Origin: Ochotona curzoniae
Taxonomy: Eukaryota; Chordata; Mammalia; Lagomorpha; Ochotonidae
Direction: 5' to 3'
Assembly: GCF_017591425.1 (NCBI RefSeq)
Contig: NW_024466399.1
Span: 1-64,000, forward strand
DNA length: 64,000 nucleotides
Made by a program: the position numbers and the translations under genes. Below are positions 10,746-21,796 of this stretch, piece after piece. The notes below the pieces were generated by a model. It was not told where the DNA came from and searched no databases. It saw nothing but the letters and a program-made list of their open reading frames with translations. Every line of letters begins with the position of its first letter. Position 1 is the first letter of the stretch.

Positions 10746-11876
10746 GTAAGCCTCTGCAAGGTGGACAGTCCCCTGCCAGCCCTCTGTGCTCCACACTCAG
10801 AGCCCTTTCCCCGCACGGACCCTTGACCCTGCCTTAAAGCCAGCCGGGGTCCCCAACTGGTCCCTGTGCCCCCATACTCACTCTGCTAACCAGGCCAACT
10901 TGCCATCCCCAACCCCTTCCCACCACCAGTCTGGAGCAGGAGCGTAGATCCTGGGCTCCCCCTGCCCCATCCTCCCCTGCACCCTGGCACTCAGCCACTG
11001 CCTGCCACTGACGGGGCCACTTCAGACCTGGCTCTTCCTCCTTTCCCGAGTCCTGGTTTGCTGGACAGCAAGTGACATGCAGTGTGTGATGCCTCCGGCA
11101 CACACTTCTACACTACCTTGTGCCCACTTTGTCACATTTTCAGTATGTGGAGGTGACTGAGGATTCCAGAGCCCCATTGGCCACTCCTCAGGACACTGCA
11201 GGAGAACTTCTTCCCTTAGTACCCTAGGGAGAGGAGGGCAGGCATGGGAGCAGTGAAACCAACTGACCTCTTCAATGCTCTCCTTCCAAAATCTTTCAGG
11301 AGCTCTCATGCCAGCCCGATGCCTGCCTGGCACCTTGTCTTAGGAGAGTGCCCAAGCTCCAGAGGAATGTCAGAAGTGCTCTGCTGGATAGCCTTGTCCT
11401 GGGAGCCACCTGCCCATCTGACCAATGCTCTGCCACCTAGGGTAGGTAAATAGTGTGTCCCCTCGGCATTCCCAGGTTGGAACAGGTGACAGAACCCACA
11501 GAGCTCAGAGCTGGTTGCATTCCAGAACCAGCCCAGAGAATCCAGAGGGACATCTGTTGGTCCATCAGGGAGAAGCCCCCTCCCCTATAGAGGTACAGAG
11601 CCCAGGCCGCATGGGGACCCTACTGCTGTGCGAGGGTCTTGTCCTGGTTCATACCAGCACCCTGCCATCCCGTCATTACAGGTCCAGGCTTGAGGGCACA
11701 GGGGACTAGGAAGGGAGGACTCAGGCAAGGGTCTCATGAGTGGTCCCTGGGCCCACAGGAAGCCCATGCATCACCATGAGCTGCAGACACCCTGGAAACT
11801 GTCTTCCGCTAAGGCCCTCTGCTTGGTCCCCATTTTCCCAGCATTTCCTACACTAGCAGGCCTGGCCCTGGCACAG

Positions 11877-12056
11877 CCATGGGAGAGCTCTCTGGAAGAC
11901 CCTGTCTCCCTGGCCATCTCTGTCCTTGGGGAATGGTGGAGCCCATGCCATGCCCTCCTGGCTGCTGCCCTCCTGGCTCCCATGCGATGGAATTTCACAT
12001 CTGTCCTCATGGTCACTACTGTGTCCCAGGGCTGCAACCACAGCTGTGTCCCAGAG
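11877..12056 (+). CDS. Cysteine-rich gene exon, intact
   Basis: The acceptor is 'ccctggcacag', with an upstream alternative 'ctacactagcag'. The donor is 'gtcagt'. The frame is open for 180 bases and carries GRPCLPGHLCPWGMVEPMPC, CPPGCCPPGSHAMEFHICP and HGHYCVPGLQPQLCPR. It therefore holds two to three repeat units and is one of the clearest modules in the locus. Confidence 0.6.
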
Positions 12057-12354
12057 GTCAGTGAGCTGCTGGCAGCTATGCTGACTGCTCTGGGGGGTCC
12101 TGTGATGGTGGGGTGGGGTTCTCTTGCAGACAGTTAACTGATCTGTGAGGCTCCAGGCACCCAAAGGCCTGGGCCATGTGCTGTGTCACCCTACATTTGC
12201 AGGGTCTGGATGGCACCCTTTTAGCTTCCAGCAAAGAGGCCAGGCGTCCATGCAGCTAAACTCCCCAGCCCCCACCCCCAACCCCACCAGACCCTGCTAC
12301 TTCTTCCTCTCCTACAAGCCCCCATACCTTACTCTGGGTCCTACTCTTTTTCAG

Positions 12355-12577
12355 GCTTCTACTGCCCTGAAGGCACAGGCCTATTCTGGCAGCCCTGCCC
12401 CCACCCCCTGCGCTTATAGCCCACTGTCTGACCTGAGCAGCCAGCTGGGCTGCCGAGCCTGTGATGGGGGCAGATTCTGCTCACGGGCCAACACGACAGC
12501 AGCTAGTGGGCAGTGCTGGGGGGGCTTCTTCTGCTCCAGGGGATCAACCCAGCCCAACCCAGAGGCAGGCACGGAAG
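12355..12577 (+). pseudogene. Cysteine-rich gene exon with a frameshift
   Basis: A strong acceptor ('ctactctttttcag') leads into FYCPEGTGLFWQPCPHPL. From about 12405 the sequence continues in another frame as AYSPLSDLSSQLGCRACDGG, RFCSRANTTAASGQC and GGFFCSRGSTQPNPEAGTEG. The donor is 'gtactc'. The length of 223 confirms the frame change, which sits in a C-rich run near 12395-12408. Confidence 0.6.
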
Positions 12578-12727
12578 GTACTCTGCCCTTGCTGTTTCCT
12601 GGCTGGGAGGCAGGGCTGAGTCAGCGTGCCCACCAGCCAGTGCCTCTCTGGAATGCCCAGGGTCTGTCTGTCCTGGTGGGCAGTGCTGGTTTCTAATCTC
12701 ACTAATTCCACTGCTCTTGTCCGGCAG

Positions 12728-12839
12728 TGAACAGAGCCCTGTCTGTGCCCCCTCCTCCTACTGCCAGTCCTTGCAGCACCTCCAGGGGCCCCATGCTGGG
12801 CAGGGGCTGCAGCTGGATGCAGAGGGCTGGCCTCAGGAG
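12728..12839 (+). pseudogene. Probable degenerate exon of the cysteine-rich gene
   Basis: The acceptor is 'cttgtccggcag'. The frame EQSPVCAPSSYCQSLQHLQG fits the CAPxSYC module but needs a different entry phase from that offered by the preceding exon. The donor 'gtgtgc' is weak. Confidence 0.4.
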
Positions 12840-13692
12840 GTGTGCCCTTCTCCCTGAGGTCGTGCTTTCCCTCGCCTGCACTAAGGTGGGGGTGGGGCAC
12901 AGGTGTGGACAGTGTGGGCAGGAGCATCAAAACAGAGCACTGGAGCTGGGGCTGGCCAGAGAGGGTCACTCGTGATGTTTCTCAGTGCCTCCAAGGGGTC
13001 ATTCCATAGTGTCCAACCTTCTGGGGCTCAAGGCCCCTTGTGAAATGCACTTCCAGATAAACTTAACTGGGTACACAGAGTTTTCCTGGAGCCCCTGGAG
13101 CCCTGAATCTAGAGACGAAAGTCTGTGTACCTGCCAAAGTCCCCCTGAGGGAAGTCAACAGGTGGCACAGCCCCGATCCTGATCCCATCCTGGCTTCCTG
13201 AACCAAGAGTCCTCACAGCCTCACATGGATGGAAGCTGCTGGGATTTCAGCCTCAGCTCCTGGCCTGCAGGCGATAGTGGGCTTACTCATCAAGGGAGCT
13301 CTCGGAGTGCCATCAGGCATGGGGCCAGAGGCCAGCCTCCTGTTGTTTGTCAGCCCAGCACGGGCCTCCCAGCAGGGACCAGAGCAGGCAGCCCCCCAGG
13401 ACCCCGACTCTCCCTCAGATGCTTTCAGCACCTCAGACTCCAGGGCTGACCCTTCCAGAGGGAGACCCCACGGGCCTACCGTCCACATGGCCCTGACCTC
13501 CAAGCCTGGTGTCAGCAGCCTGAAGCCAGGTGGACAGGAGAGAGCTGAGGGCCCATCATTGATCCCCAGTGCCAGCGGTTCTGCGATCTCCTGGACCCAA
13601 ACCCAGCACCAGGAGCACAGGAGACCTGCTGGAATGGTCTGCCTGCCCCACATCTTCCAGTGGCCAGCCTGACCCAAGGTTCTTGGTTACAG

Positions 13693-13798
13693 AGAGCGCC
13701 AGTCCATGCCCTCATGGCCACTACTGCCCCAGAGGCTCTGCCAACCCCAGCTCTGTCCACCAGGCACCTTCAGGCCCCGGATCAGGCTTGGATCAGAG
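13693..13798 (+). pseudogene. Cysteine-rich gene exon with a frameshift
   Basis: The acceptor is 'ttcttggttacag' and the donor 'gtgcag'. In phase 1 it reads SASPCPHGHYCPRGSANPSS. The module then continues in another frame as CPPGTFRPRIRLGSE from about 13757. CPHGHYCPRG followed by CPPGTF is the standard order, so a frame-changing indel lies near 13752-13757. Confidence 0.55.
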
Positions 13799-14477
13799 GT
13801 GCAGGCACCCCAGCCTGGGGAAGGAGATCTAGGCTGAGAGGGCCCTGCTTGTATCTGGCTAGACCACATTGTCCCAGGGTCTGAGGACACCATGGGGCTC
13901 AGCAGACAGTGCCTCGTCACTCTCCCAGGCATTTTCTCCAAGCAGGCCTGCCCTGGCCCCTGCACCCATGGCACAATCTAACTCCCTGTCTTCCTGACTG
14001 ACCCTGCTGTTGTTCTGTTTTCCTTGCTGAAATCTGAGTGCCACACGCCAGGAAAGCTTGCGTATTGGTCGCTCCTCTGCAGTCAAATGTAGACTATTTT
14101 TCACGGGTTTCTTGGGCACTGCCAAGTTACAGAAGCTGGCTCGGCAGCAAGTGAGGGAATGGCAAAGAGGGCACACAGAGACCCCAAAAGTAGACAGTAG
14201 CCTGTGACCTCCTTGGCATTGTTGATCCAAATACAGAAACACAGGAAATACAGAGGCAAGCAGAAGGAGGAGCAGAGATAGGAGGGAAGACAGCGGGACA
14301 GTCCGTGTTCTTTCCTGGACACCGTTAGTCCCCTGTGGGCAGCTGCAGCTGCCCCACAGCCACTGTCCTCAGGCAGCGGATCTGAAGAAGCAACATCCAG
14401 AGTGGCAGCAGAGCTGGGCAGGGCTTGCCCAGGACAGCAAGTGGTCTGCTCATCCTCTATGGGAACATCTCCTGCAG

Positions 14478-14631
14478 GCTGCCTCTGCCCCATGCCTGCC
14501 TTGCCACTACTGCAGCTCTCCTGGGCTCGCCCAGCCTACTGGAGCCTGCAGTGAAGGCTTCTTCTGCCTTTAGGGAGCACTTGTCCCCAACAAATCTCTG
14601 GGAGATGGGACCAGTGGCCCCTGCCGTGCAG
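14478..14631 (+). pseudogene. Cysteine-rich gene exon with a TAG stop and an indel
   Basis: The acceptor is 'catctcctgcag' and the donor 'gtaccc'. The main frame reads PCLPCHYCSSPGLAQPTGAC and SEGFFCL, then TAG, then GALVPNKSLGDGTSGPCRA up to the donor. The entry phase seen here is 0 rather than 1 and the length is 154, so an indel near the 5' end accompanies the stop. Confidence 0.55.
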
Positions 14632-14808
14632 GTACCCCAAGCATGGGTGTAATGAGGGGACCCAAGGGAGGGGGAGAATCAGCAAGCCCCATGGCCCAGG
14701 GAGACTCACAGGCCTCTGCCTCTGGTGCCCTGAGCCCTGCAGGACCTGAAGCCAGGAGTGGGACTAGGCTTACTGCAGCTGTGCCTACAATGTCTGTTTC
14801 TCTTTCAG

Positions 14809-14908
14809 GGTACTTGTGTCCCCCAGGCACTGTGACCCCACGACCCTGCCCACCAGGCTCCCATAATGCCTTAACTGCTCAAAGTAACTGCAAGCCGTGT
14901 CCTCAGGG
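14809..14908 (+). CDS. Cysteine-rich gene exon, intact (phase 1 to 2)
   Basis: The acceptor is 'gtttctctttcag' and the donor 'gtgagt'. It is open and reads YLCPPGTVTPRPCPPGSHNA, then LTAQSNCKPCPQG. It leaves two bases of a glycine codon. The next exon begins with the single base needed to finish it, so this phase change is shared across the intron. Confidence 0.7.
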
Positions 14909-15217
14909 GTGAGTGCAGCAAGGCCTTACAGCCTGAGCTTCTGGGGACTGTGGGAAGCCACAGACTTCCCTGGCCAGGTCTCTTTGATGGGCATTACCGA
15001 ATCCTGCCTGACTTCAAGCACCATGTCTCTTGCTGGATTCAGGTCACTTCACCTCCCCTGAACCCATAAATCCATTGGTGCATTGCACCCTGCAAAACTC
15101 CCCAGCTAGCGATTACTCTCAGAAGCTAGCACAGCAGGTGACCCCACTGGCCAGCTCTAGAGCATTCCAGGCTGCCCATGCAGGTCTCAAAGCTCCTGTA
15201 CCCTCTCCCATCTGCAG

Positions 15218-15384
15218 CTTCTTCTGTCCAGCCAACACCTCTTCCGTGCTGGGGAACGAGTGTCCGGCCCGCCATTACTGTCCCACTGCCACTGCCTGCA
15301 TCACACAGTTCCCTTGTCCCCAGGGATCATACAAGCCACAGAAAGGGGGCATCCGGAGATCGGACTGCATGCACTGTGGTCTGG
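15218..15384 (+). CDS. Cysteine-rich gene exon, intact (phase 2 to 1)
   Basis: The acceptor is 'tctcccatctgcag' and the donor 'gtgagg'. It completes the split glycine and reads FFCPANTSSVLGNECPARHY, CPTATACITQFPCPQGSYKP and GGIRRSDCMHCGL. The order FxC, CPxxHYC, CPQGSY, CxxC matches the repeat family well. No stop or frame problem is present. Confidence 0.7.
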
Positions 15385-15548
15385 GTGAGGGGAAGGACGC
15401 AAACTCTCCTTCCCCCACCTCCACATCCGGTCCCTCTGGGCAGTGAGTGTAGGACTCAGGCTTGGCTGGAGTATAGGCCTAGGATCAGCCTGGGGATGGA
15501 CAATGCCCGGGTCCTCCTCCTGCAGCCTCGGCCGCTTGCTGCTTCCAG

Positions 15549-15722
15549 GCTTCTACTGTGCCCTGCCTGGCTTGGCTGTCCCATCAGGGCCCTGCAGGCC
15601 TGGATTCTACTGGTTTCGTGGCGCATCCGTCCTGAATCCCATCTATGGAGCCACAGGAGGTCTCTGCCCTCCTGGCCACTTCTGTCCCCAGGGAAGCCTC
15701 CAGCTCACTCCATGTCCCCCAG
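15549..15722 (+). CDS. Cysteine-rich gene exon, intact
   Basis: The acceptor is 'ttgctgcttccag' and the donor a consensus 'gtgagt'. The exon is 174 bases, phase 1 to phase 1. It reads FYCALPGLAVPSGPCRPGFY, WFRGASVLNPIYGATGG and LCPPGHFCPQGSLQLTPCPP. This is the best preserved exon in the locus. Confidence 0.7.
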
Positions 15723-16009
15723 GTGAGTGACCAATAGGTGAGGGCTACTCCAGGCTCTTAGCAAGTGAGATAGGAGCTATGGGCCCAGTCCTGGGTGTCT
15801 CCTGGGGAAGGATACAGAATAAATTCCTAATTCCTACTTACAGAGTAGTGTCCTTCTCATGGCACATGTGGGAGGTTCTAGAGAGGCCCGGGCTCTGCAG
15901 AGGGCACAACAGGGGCAGTATGGGGCATGAGGGAGACTGGCAGGTCAGGGGAGGGCACTATGGGCCTCCATCCAGAAGGCCTAGAGCAGCCACAGCTGTG
16001 CACCTGCAG

Positions 16010-16165
16010 GCTCCTTCCTGCCCACCTGAGGTGCCACATCCACACAAGACTGCCTGCCATGCCAGACCAGCTGGTACTGCTCCCGGGCCAGCCTGAGCTG
16101 CCCAGAGGCCCCGTGTGATGGAGGTTGGTATTGCCCCAGGGCCTCCATCTCTGGGCATAGTCCAG
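16010..16165 (+). pseudogene. Cysteine-rich gene exon with a single in-frame TGA
   Basis: The acceptor is 'tgtgcacctgcag' and the donor 'gtaagc'. The length (156) and phases (1 to 1) are correct. The frame reads SFLPT, TGA at 16027-16029, GATSTQDCLPCQTSWYCSRA, then CPEAPCDGGWYCPRASISGH. The only defect is the TGA, which could be a decayed CGA (arginine) codon. Confidence 0.6.
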
Positions 16166-16700
16166 GTAAGCATGGACCCTCTTTGCCATTCCAAGGGGCT
16201 AGGCGTGGGTGTTGGGGCCCTCTGGGTAACCAGCGTGGAGGAAGACATAGGCCACAAGCTCCTACTGTACAGTACTCAGTGGGCTCCTGCAGTCCTGGGA
16301 AGGGTTCTCTGTGTTAGCAAGCACACCTCTTCCCATGAGGACTTGGGGGACATTGAAGGCAGTGTGGAAGAACCCACTTTCAGAGCAGCATTTCATGGAA
16401 GTAAGACCCCTGAGACCATATTTGGTGACACACATTCTGTCCTCAGACTGAGGCTGCCTTGGAGTGCCCTGTGGTGCTCCCCCATTGCCCTATCCATGGG
16501 TGCTCCAGGGTTGGCTCCTGCCCCTCCAGGCTGGACTGGGGCTGGAACTGCCTTCTCCCGGGGCACAGTGGAGGTCACAGCTGCCTGTCTGCTCAGCCAC
16601 GCCCAGGTGGAAAGAACTAGAAGGAGTGGTCTTAGGCTCTGCTGGAAAAAGGATGGAGAGATGTCCCATAAGGAAACAGCTCTCCTGTTTGCCTTTCTAG

Positions 16701-16820
16701 ATGCCCTCTGCCCCCAGGACACTCATGCCCCTCAGGCACCATGGAGCCCCAGCCCTGCCCTGCAGGGCAGTACCAGGAGCAACCTGGATGGAGTGTCTGC
16801 AAGATGTGCCCCGTTGGGAA
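16701..16820 (+). pseudogene. Cysteine-rich gene exon with a one-base deletion
   Basis: The acceptor is 'gtttgcctttctag' and the donor 'gtgaga'. The entry frame gives ALCP. After the C run at about 16711-16716 the motif continues one frame over as GHSCPSGTMEPQPCPAGQYQ and WSVCKMCPVG. Loss of one C accounts for it. The exit leaves two bases of a lysine codon, matching the next exon. Confidence 0.6.
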
Positions 16821-17201
16821 GTGAGACGCAGTCATCTTGGCTGGGGTCCTGCCTCTCTGGCCTAGGACTTCTGACATACCCCTCCTCTCTGGGACCAGAG
16901 GAGCTTAGACACATCACAGGGAGCTCAGGACCAGTAGCATCCTGTTCTTCCACCCTGCAGAGCCCTTCAGCAGCAACACAGGGCCTGCATGGATACGGCT
17001 TCCGGCCAGGGCTCAGGGGACACAGCCAGTTGCCCATCCAGTGTTCATTTCCTCCCACTTCAGATTAGCCTGGGCAGTTCTTACATCTCTTCCAAATCCC
17101 CTGGGTTCCAGAAGCCTCTTGCCCTGGGGGAGGTTTGCCTCCTAGGAAGCTGGGCATGCATCAGCCTTGACCCTCCTGACACCCACCTGCTGTGTCCATA
17201 G

Positions 17202-17395
17202 GTTCTGTCCCTTGGTAATCCAGGTAGCCTGGTCCTTGCGGCCAGTGGACTGTCCTGCTGACTGCTGTTGCCCTTTGGGCACTCAGAGCTCCACCCAGCA
17301 CCCACATCCTGGGGGCACCTTCTGAGAGAAGCCAGGAGCAGGCAGCATCAAAGACTGCAGACTCTGCCCTGTAGGACAATTCTGCACTGATTCAG
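17202..17395 (+). pseudogene. Cysteine-rich gene exon with a single in-frame TGA
   Basis: The acceptor is 'ctgtgtccatag' and the donor 'gtgatc'. One base completes the codon split at 16820. The frame then reads FCPLVIQVAWSLRPVDCPAD and CCCPLGTQSSTQHPHPGGTF. A TGA lies at 17323-17325, and the exon ends with IKDCRLCPVGQFCTDS. The length (194) fits phase 2 to phase 1 exactly, so only the stop is a lesion. Confidence 0.6.
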
Positions 17396-18380
17396 GTGAT
17401 CAGAGACATCTCTCTGGAGCTTTCCATTTCCCTGTCTGTCTCAAGGGGTTCCTTGGTCAGCATGTGGGCCAACAGCCTAGCTGCCCTGATATTCAGTGAA
17501 TATGACCTGCCACTCCGTGTGGCAGGCCACAACCCAGAGGGAGGGCAGAGAGGGGATGGAGGAGACACAGCAGTGGTGTCCAGCCCAAGATATGCTGAGC
17601 TCCAGCAAGTGCTTTAACAGGGAACTGGATAATGTGCACACAAGGGAAAGGCCTTGTGAGAGCCTGCTCTGGGCCTGACAGTGACTGAGATCTGTGGCAG
17701 GTGCCAGGGAAAGGGGAGGCATCAAGGCTGAACACAGGGCAGGAACTAAGTAAGGAAGTGGGGTACAACTAGGAAGCAGTAGAGACCTCAGGGGCCTCTG
17801 CCAAGATTGTACCCAAGGGTGGGCATGACCATGGCCATGATGGAGGGGCTGAGGTGGGTCTGACCAACAGTTGTCTCTGCCAGCTGTTCATGGGCCACCT
17901 GGATAGCACATGTCCTGGTGACTGCAGCGGGAGGCAGGGCGAGGGGGCACAGTGTGCCACACCAGAGTCAGATGGCAACGGATGGTATCAGACCATCCAC
18001 CAACAGGCCAAACCCTGAGCACTCCAATCCCACTCCGATCTGTGATTCCAGATTCCCAAGCCAGGGTTCTTCGCTTTGACCAGATAATCTCTTGGGTGAG
18101 ACCACACCTGTCTCTTAGCTCCTCAGTTCTCGGTTCTCGTTGCAAGGCTGCTACCTACAGAGGGTAACCTGAGCCCAGAGAAGCCCTGCACAGGGAGAGG
18201 GGAAGGGCAGAGGGGGACATAGCCAAAAGGGAGCACGGAGCTCAGGGCACCCCAAGCCCAGAGGACACAGGTCCCAGAGAGACCCAGACTCCACCTCCAA
18301 AGCCTCATGCCTTGATCTCAGGTCACCCTGGGCCTCCAGCCCTGACCAGCTGGTGTACTCCTTCCTTCCTTCCATCTCAG

Positions 18381-18646
18381 AAGCAGCTGGGCCCTCCAAC
18401 TGCAACAGAGTCTGTGCCCCTCTCTGCTCCACAAGGGCTGGGATTCCCTTCCCGAGTGGGCCGTGTTCTATGGGGTTTTACTGTCCCCCTGGTCACACCT
18501 GTATCTTTCCAGTGCCCTCATGGCTTCTACTGTCCTGAGGGTTTTCCCCAGCCAGGGACCTGTGAAAACGGAACCTTCAACCCAGGAGGCGCAAGGTACC
18601 TTTGAGCCCTGCCCCGAAGGCTTCTACTGTGGAGTGTCTGGCTCAG
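18381..18646 (+). pseudogene. Cysteine-rich gene exon with two frameshifts
   Basis: The acceptor is 'cttccatctcag' and the donor 'gtgggt'. Three frames carry consecutive motif pieces. These are NCNRVCAPLCSTRAG with CSMGFYCPPGHTC, then CPHGFYCPEGFPQPGTCENG, then GTFEPCPEGFYCGVSGS. The breaks lie near 18512 and 18595. Entry and exit phases agree with the neighbouring exons. Confidence 0.6.
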
Positions 18647-18959
18647 GTGGGTTCAAGAACTGGCACTAGAGCCCTCAGAGCTCTGGTCACCAGAGGCTTG
18701 GTTGTCACAGTCATATACAGTTTACAGCCACATGTAGCACTTACATAGCTGGTGGGTGGGGACCCTGGACTGGGGAACAGCATGCCGTGGACTTCACGCA
18801 GGACAGTGAAGAACCTCAGTGTTTTCTGCTTTTGTGATTTCTGCCTTATTTGCTTGGCTGGGGGCTGTGTGAACTCCAGGCCTGACAGTCTATGTGACAC
18901 CCGGCAGGGCACCTGGCAGGTCACATAGGCAGAGCACTCCTCAGGAAGGAGGCCCCTGG

Positions 18960-19335
18960 TGTTAGATCAGACCCACTGCCCTACAGCCCATCAGTTTGTA
19001 CTTTTTGAAAGTTGCTTGCTTCTAACCCACCAATAGCAAGCCTGCCAACTTGCTTTTTTTGAATGTTAACAGATGAACTGACCAATCATGACTGCACAAT
19101 TACATGGAATTGGCCTGAAATGTGTAAGAACCCTGTGCTGTTGAACCTTGCTCTTTTTTTTCTGCCCTGCTATTCCTGTTGCAGCCTCTGTTGCAGCTGC
19201 CCTTCCCCCATCAGCCCTGCTGGGCTCAGGAGTGCGGGGTGGCTGGCAGACCTAGGTTAACCTGAATAAACTGCCTTTATGTGTTAGCATTGACTTTAGA
19301 CTCGATGATTTTCTGGGGATCTCAAAATCTGGCAC
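18960..19335 (+). mobile_element. Possible solo LTR in an intron
   Basis: The block contains 'ccaatcatgactgcac' (CCAAT-type), then 'gtgtaagaaccctg', a CT-rich run, 'gctgggctcaggagtgcggg' and 'cctgaataaactgcc' (a poly(A)-signal-like word). This order is typical of an ERV1-class LTR U3-R region. Ends and target-site duplications were not defined, so the call is tentative. Confidence 0.4.
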
Positions 19336-19690
19336 AACAACAGCCCCTTTGCCCCTAAGTGGGAGCTTCCAGTACCCAGACCAGACCTGGCCATGAAGGG
19401 CTGGGACACAGTGCAGGACAAGACCCAGCTGGCCATGGGCTGATTAGTTCCCCAGCTGTGTACTGCACACGGTCTGTGTGGCTTAAATGGGAGTCTGTAG
19501 GCTGCTGAGTTGGCACTGGGCATCATGGCTCTGGGTGGCCAGGAGGGACAAGTGCGTCCCATGTCCCTGCATTCGACAGCAGAGTCCCCCATGGCTGATA
19601 ACCTTTGGGGCCCTACATCCTGTCTACAGAATTCAGCCACGTGGGTCCCTCCATTCAGGCTAATCCGCCATTTCCCCTTGAACCCTGCAG

Positions 19691-19831
19691 CCTTGGGTCC
19701 CAGCCTGTGCCTGCAGGGCTACTTCTGTCCTCAGGGATCCCACTCAGCCACTGCTCACCCTTGTGCTTGGGGGACATTTGGGCCTAGGAGAGGGGCTGCT
19801 GCAGAGCTGGACTGCGAGCAGTGCCCGGCAG
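19691..19831 (+). CDS. Cysteine-rich gene exon, intact
   Basis: The acceptor is 'cttgaaccctgcag' and the donor a weak 'gttggt'. It runs phase 1 to phase 1 for 141 bases without a stop. It reads LGPSLCLQGYFCPQGSHSAT, AHPCAWGTFGPRRGAAAELD and CEQCPAG. Confidence 0.6.
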
Positions 19832-20194
19832 GTTGGTGGTTTCTGGAGTGAGTGTGACCCCAGGGCGCCTGGGCTGACCGAGGGAGGGATGGGGGAAAAT
19901 GCACAGAGGAGAAAATACCCTGAGAACAGCACCCAAGGCTGCTCAAACACAATCAGAGCCCTGAATGTATCCAGCCTGACAAGCACCTCCACAGGTCCTC
20001 AGTCCCTCTGCCCTTGGCATGGACCCTTCTGATCTCCAGCACCTGTTCCCTGGGCCCTTGAGCCCTCAGAGGCCACGTGATGCTGGAGAGAGAGCAAACT
20101 GCCCTGCAGGGGGCATCTGTCTCCCTCTGCCCCTCATGCCCTCACTCTGCTCAGCTCCATGATCCTCTGGATGCTGTGCCTGGGAATGGGGGTG

Positions 20195-20375
20195 GAGGTG
20201 GACAGGAGAAAGGAGGTGTGGGTGTGAGGAGGTCAGGCAAGAGGGGTGCAGGTGATGGTGGGTGCAGGTGATGGTGGGTGCAGGTGAGGAGGGATCAGGT
20301 GGGGAGAGATGCATGCCGGGAGGTGCAGGTGAGGAAGGCGCAGGTAACAGGAGGTTCAGGTGAGGGGAGACTCAG
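20195..20375. repeat. Degenerate GGTGCAGGTGA minisatellite
   Basis: An array of 15-18 base units around 'gtgcaggtgatggtgg', with two adjacent identical copies near 20247-20285 and diverged flanking copies. It is purine-rich on the plus strand and lies in an intron just upstream of the exon at 20474. Confidence 0.7.
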
Positions 20376-20473
20376 GTAGGCCACAGTCCAAGAAGGCAGG
20401 TACACTGTTGGAATGGCAGGCAGTGGGGAGGGGTCCCTTTCTTACCTGTCTGTCTGGTTCTTTTCTTCCTAAG

Positions 20474-20581
20474 GGATGTTCTGCTCATCAGAAGGGCTGC
20501 CCCAGCCATCAGGTCTCTGCTACCCAGGCCACTACTGCACAGGAGGGGCCGTGTCTCCCACCCTCATCAGACATAAAGTAG
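20474..20581 (+). CDS. Cysteine-rich gene exon, intact
   Basis: The acceptor is 'ctttcttcctaag' and the donor 'gtagcg'. The frame is 108 bases, phase 1 to phase 1. It reads MFCSSEGLPQPSGLCYPGHY, then CTGGAVSPTLIRHK. The YPGHYCTGG word is a clear repeat unit. Confidence 0.55.
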   Translation, partial: GCSAHQKGCPSHQVSATQATTAQEGPCLPPSSDIK

Positions 20582-21334
20582 GTAGCGTTAGGCACCAGGC
20601 ATTCTGGGTTCACCATAAACACCCAGCAGGATCTAAAATCTGGCCAGAGGATCCTCTGTCCCCTAGGGTTGAAGCTCCCTAAGGGGAGGACTCTCACCAC
20701 CTCCAGGTCCCAGGCCTGGCACCCTCCATTGATCCCCAATTGTGATCTTCATCACTAACATCCCTAAATCAGCATCATGAACCCAGCCTCTGGCCATCAG
20801 AGCTGGCAGGGATGTTTCCTATTATATGGTGCTGAGCTAACAGCTTGCCTTTCAACAGGTGACCTCTAGGCCTTGTTGAGGACAGCAGGCAGAGCCTGGC
20901 TCGAGAGGGGTGGCTTTGCAAAGCATGTCCTCATGAGGCATCTTAGAGGAGAGCGACAGGCGCTCACAGGACCCCCGGCTGAGTCAATGAGCGTCTCTGA
21001 GTCTCTGTTTAGTCACAGCTCTGTGGCATGGCAGAGGGTCAGGTGGGAGGGTGGACACAGGTACAAGAGCAGGGGTGGCAGGGGCAGCAGGTGCAGGCAG
21101 CAGTGCTGATTCGTCATTGTCATGCACAGCCCTTGTCCTCTCTGGCCTCAGCCTTTGTTTCAAACAAAGGAATCTTCCCTGATGGGCATGGGTGCACATT
21201 CCCATGTCGGAGTTCTGGGCTTGAGCCCCAGCCCTCTCCTCATTACAGCTGCCTAGGAATGAGCACCCTGGGCGGTAGCAATGACGACTAAGGACTTAGG
21301 TCCCTGCCAACCACAGGTGTGCGTGGACTTCCAG

Positions 21335-21520
21335 GTGCCTGGCTCTGTCCTGGCCCAAGCAGAGACATCTGGGGAGTCAGCCAGTGGTTGAGAGATCCTG
21401 CTCTCTCTGCCTCTCTGTGTCTCTCCATCTCTCTCTCTCACTCTCCCTCGTGTCCCCCTCCTCCTCTCTTGTTTTCCAGTCCTCCCTCCCTATTGTTCAA
21501 GTAAATAAAATAAACACATA
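21335..21520 (+). mobile_element. CSINE 3' fragment, plus strand
   Basis: It starts with 'gcctggctctgtcctggccc' and passes through 'catctggggagtcagccagtgg', then a long CT-rich run and 'aagtaaataaaataaacaca'. These are the 3' half landmarks of the SINE. The 5' half is missing or too diverged to see. Confidence 0.7.
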
Positions 21521-21796
21521 GTTTAAGCGAAGAAGATTGCTCTTCCTCCTGGGATTCTGTCCCAGTGCCACAGGAGAGAGTGTAGGCAGAGGAAGGAAGG
21601 AGTGCGGAGGCAGAAGTCAGAAGCCCACTACAGAGTGCAGTGCAAGCGGGCATTGGTGATGGTGCCTGCACGTGACCTTGTCCCAGCACAGCTTCCTATA
21701 CGTGGGTGCAGCCTAGGCACCCACGCCCGGGACCACCCATGGCATGTGCACCGCGGTGTCTCTGGTATGCAATGTTCTTTCTTCTCCCTTTCACAG

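Noticed and set aside
16115..17068. 317-codon plus-strand open frame
   Set aside because: It runs across introns and overlaps the exons at 16010 and 16701 in a frame without the cysteine motif. The spliced-exon reading explains the sequence better.
10638..17325. In-frame TGA codons in a cysteine-rich protein as possible selenocysteine sites
   Set aside because: The TGA codons at 10638, 16027 and 17323 do not fall at the conserved cysteine positions of the module. Another exon has TAG, and many exons have frameshifts, so decay is the simpler explanation. No SECIS-like element was looked for beyond inspection.
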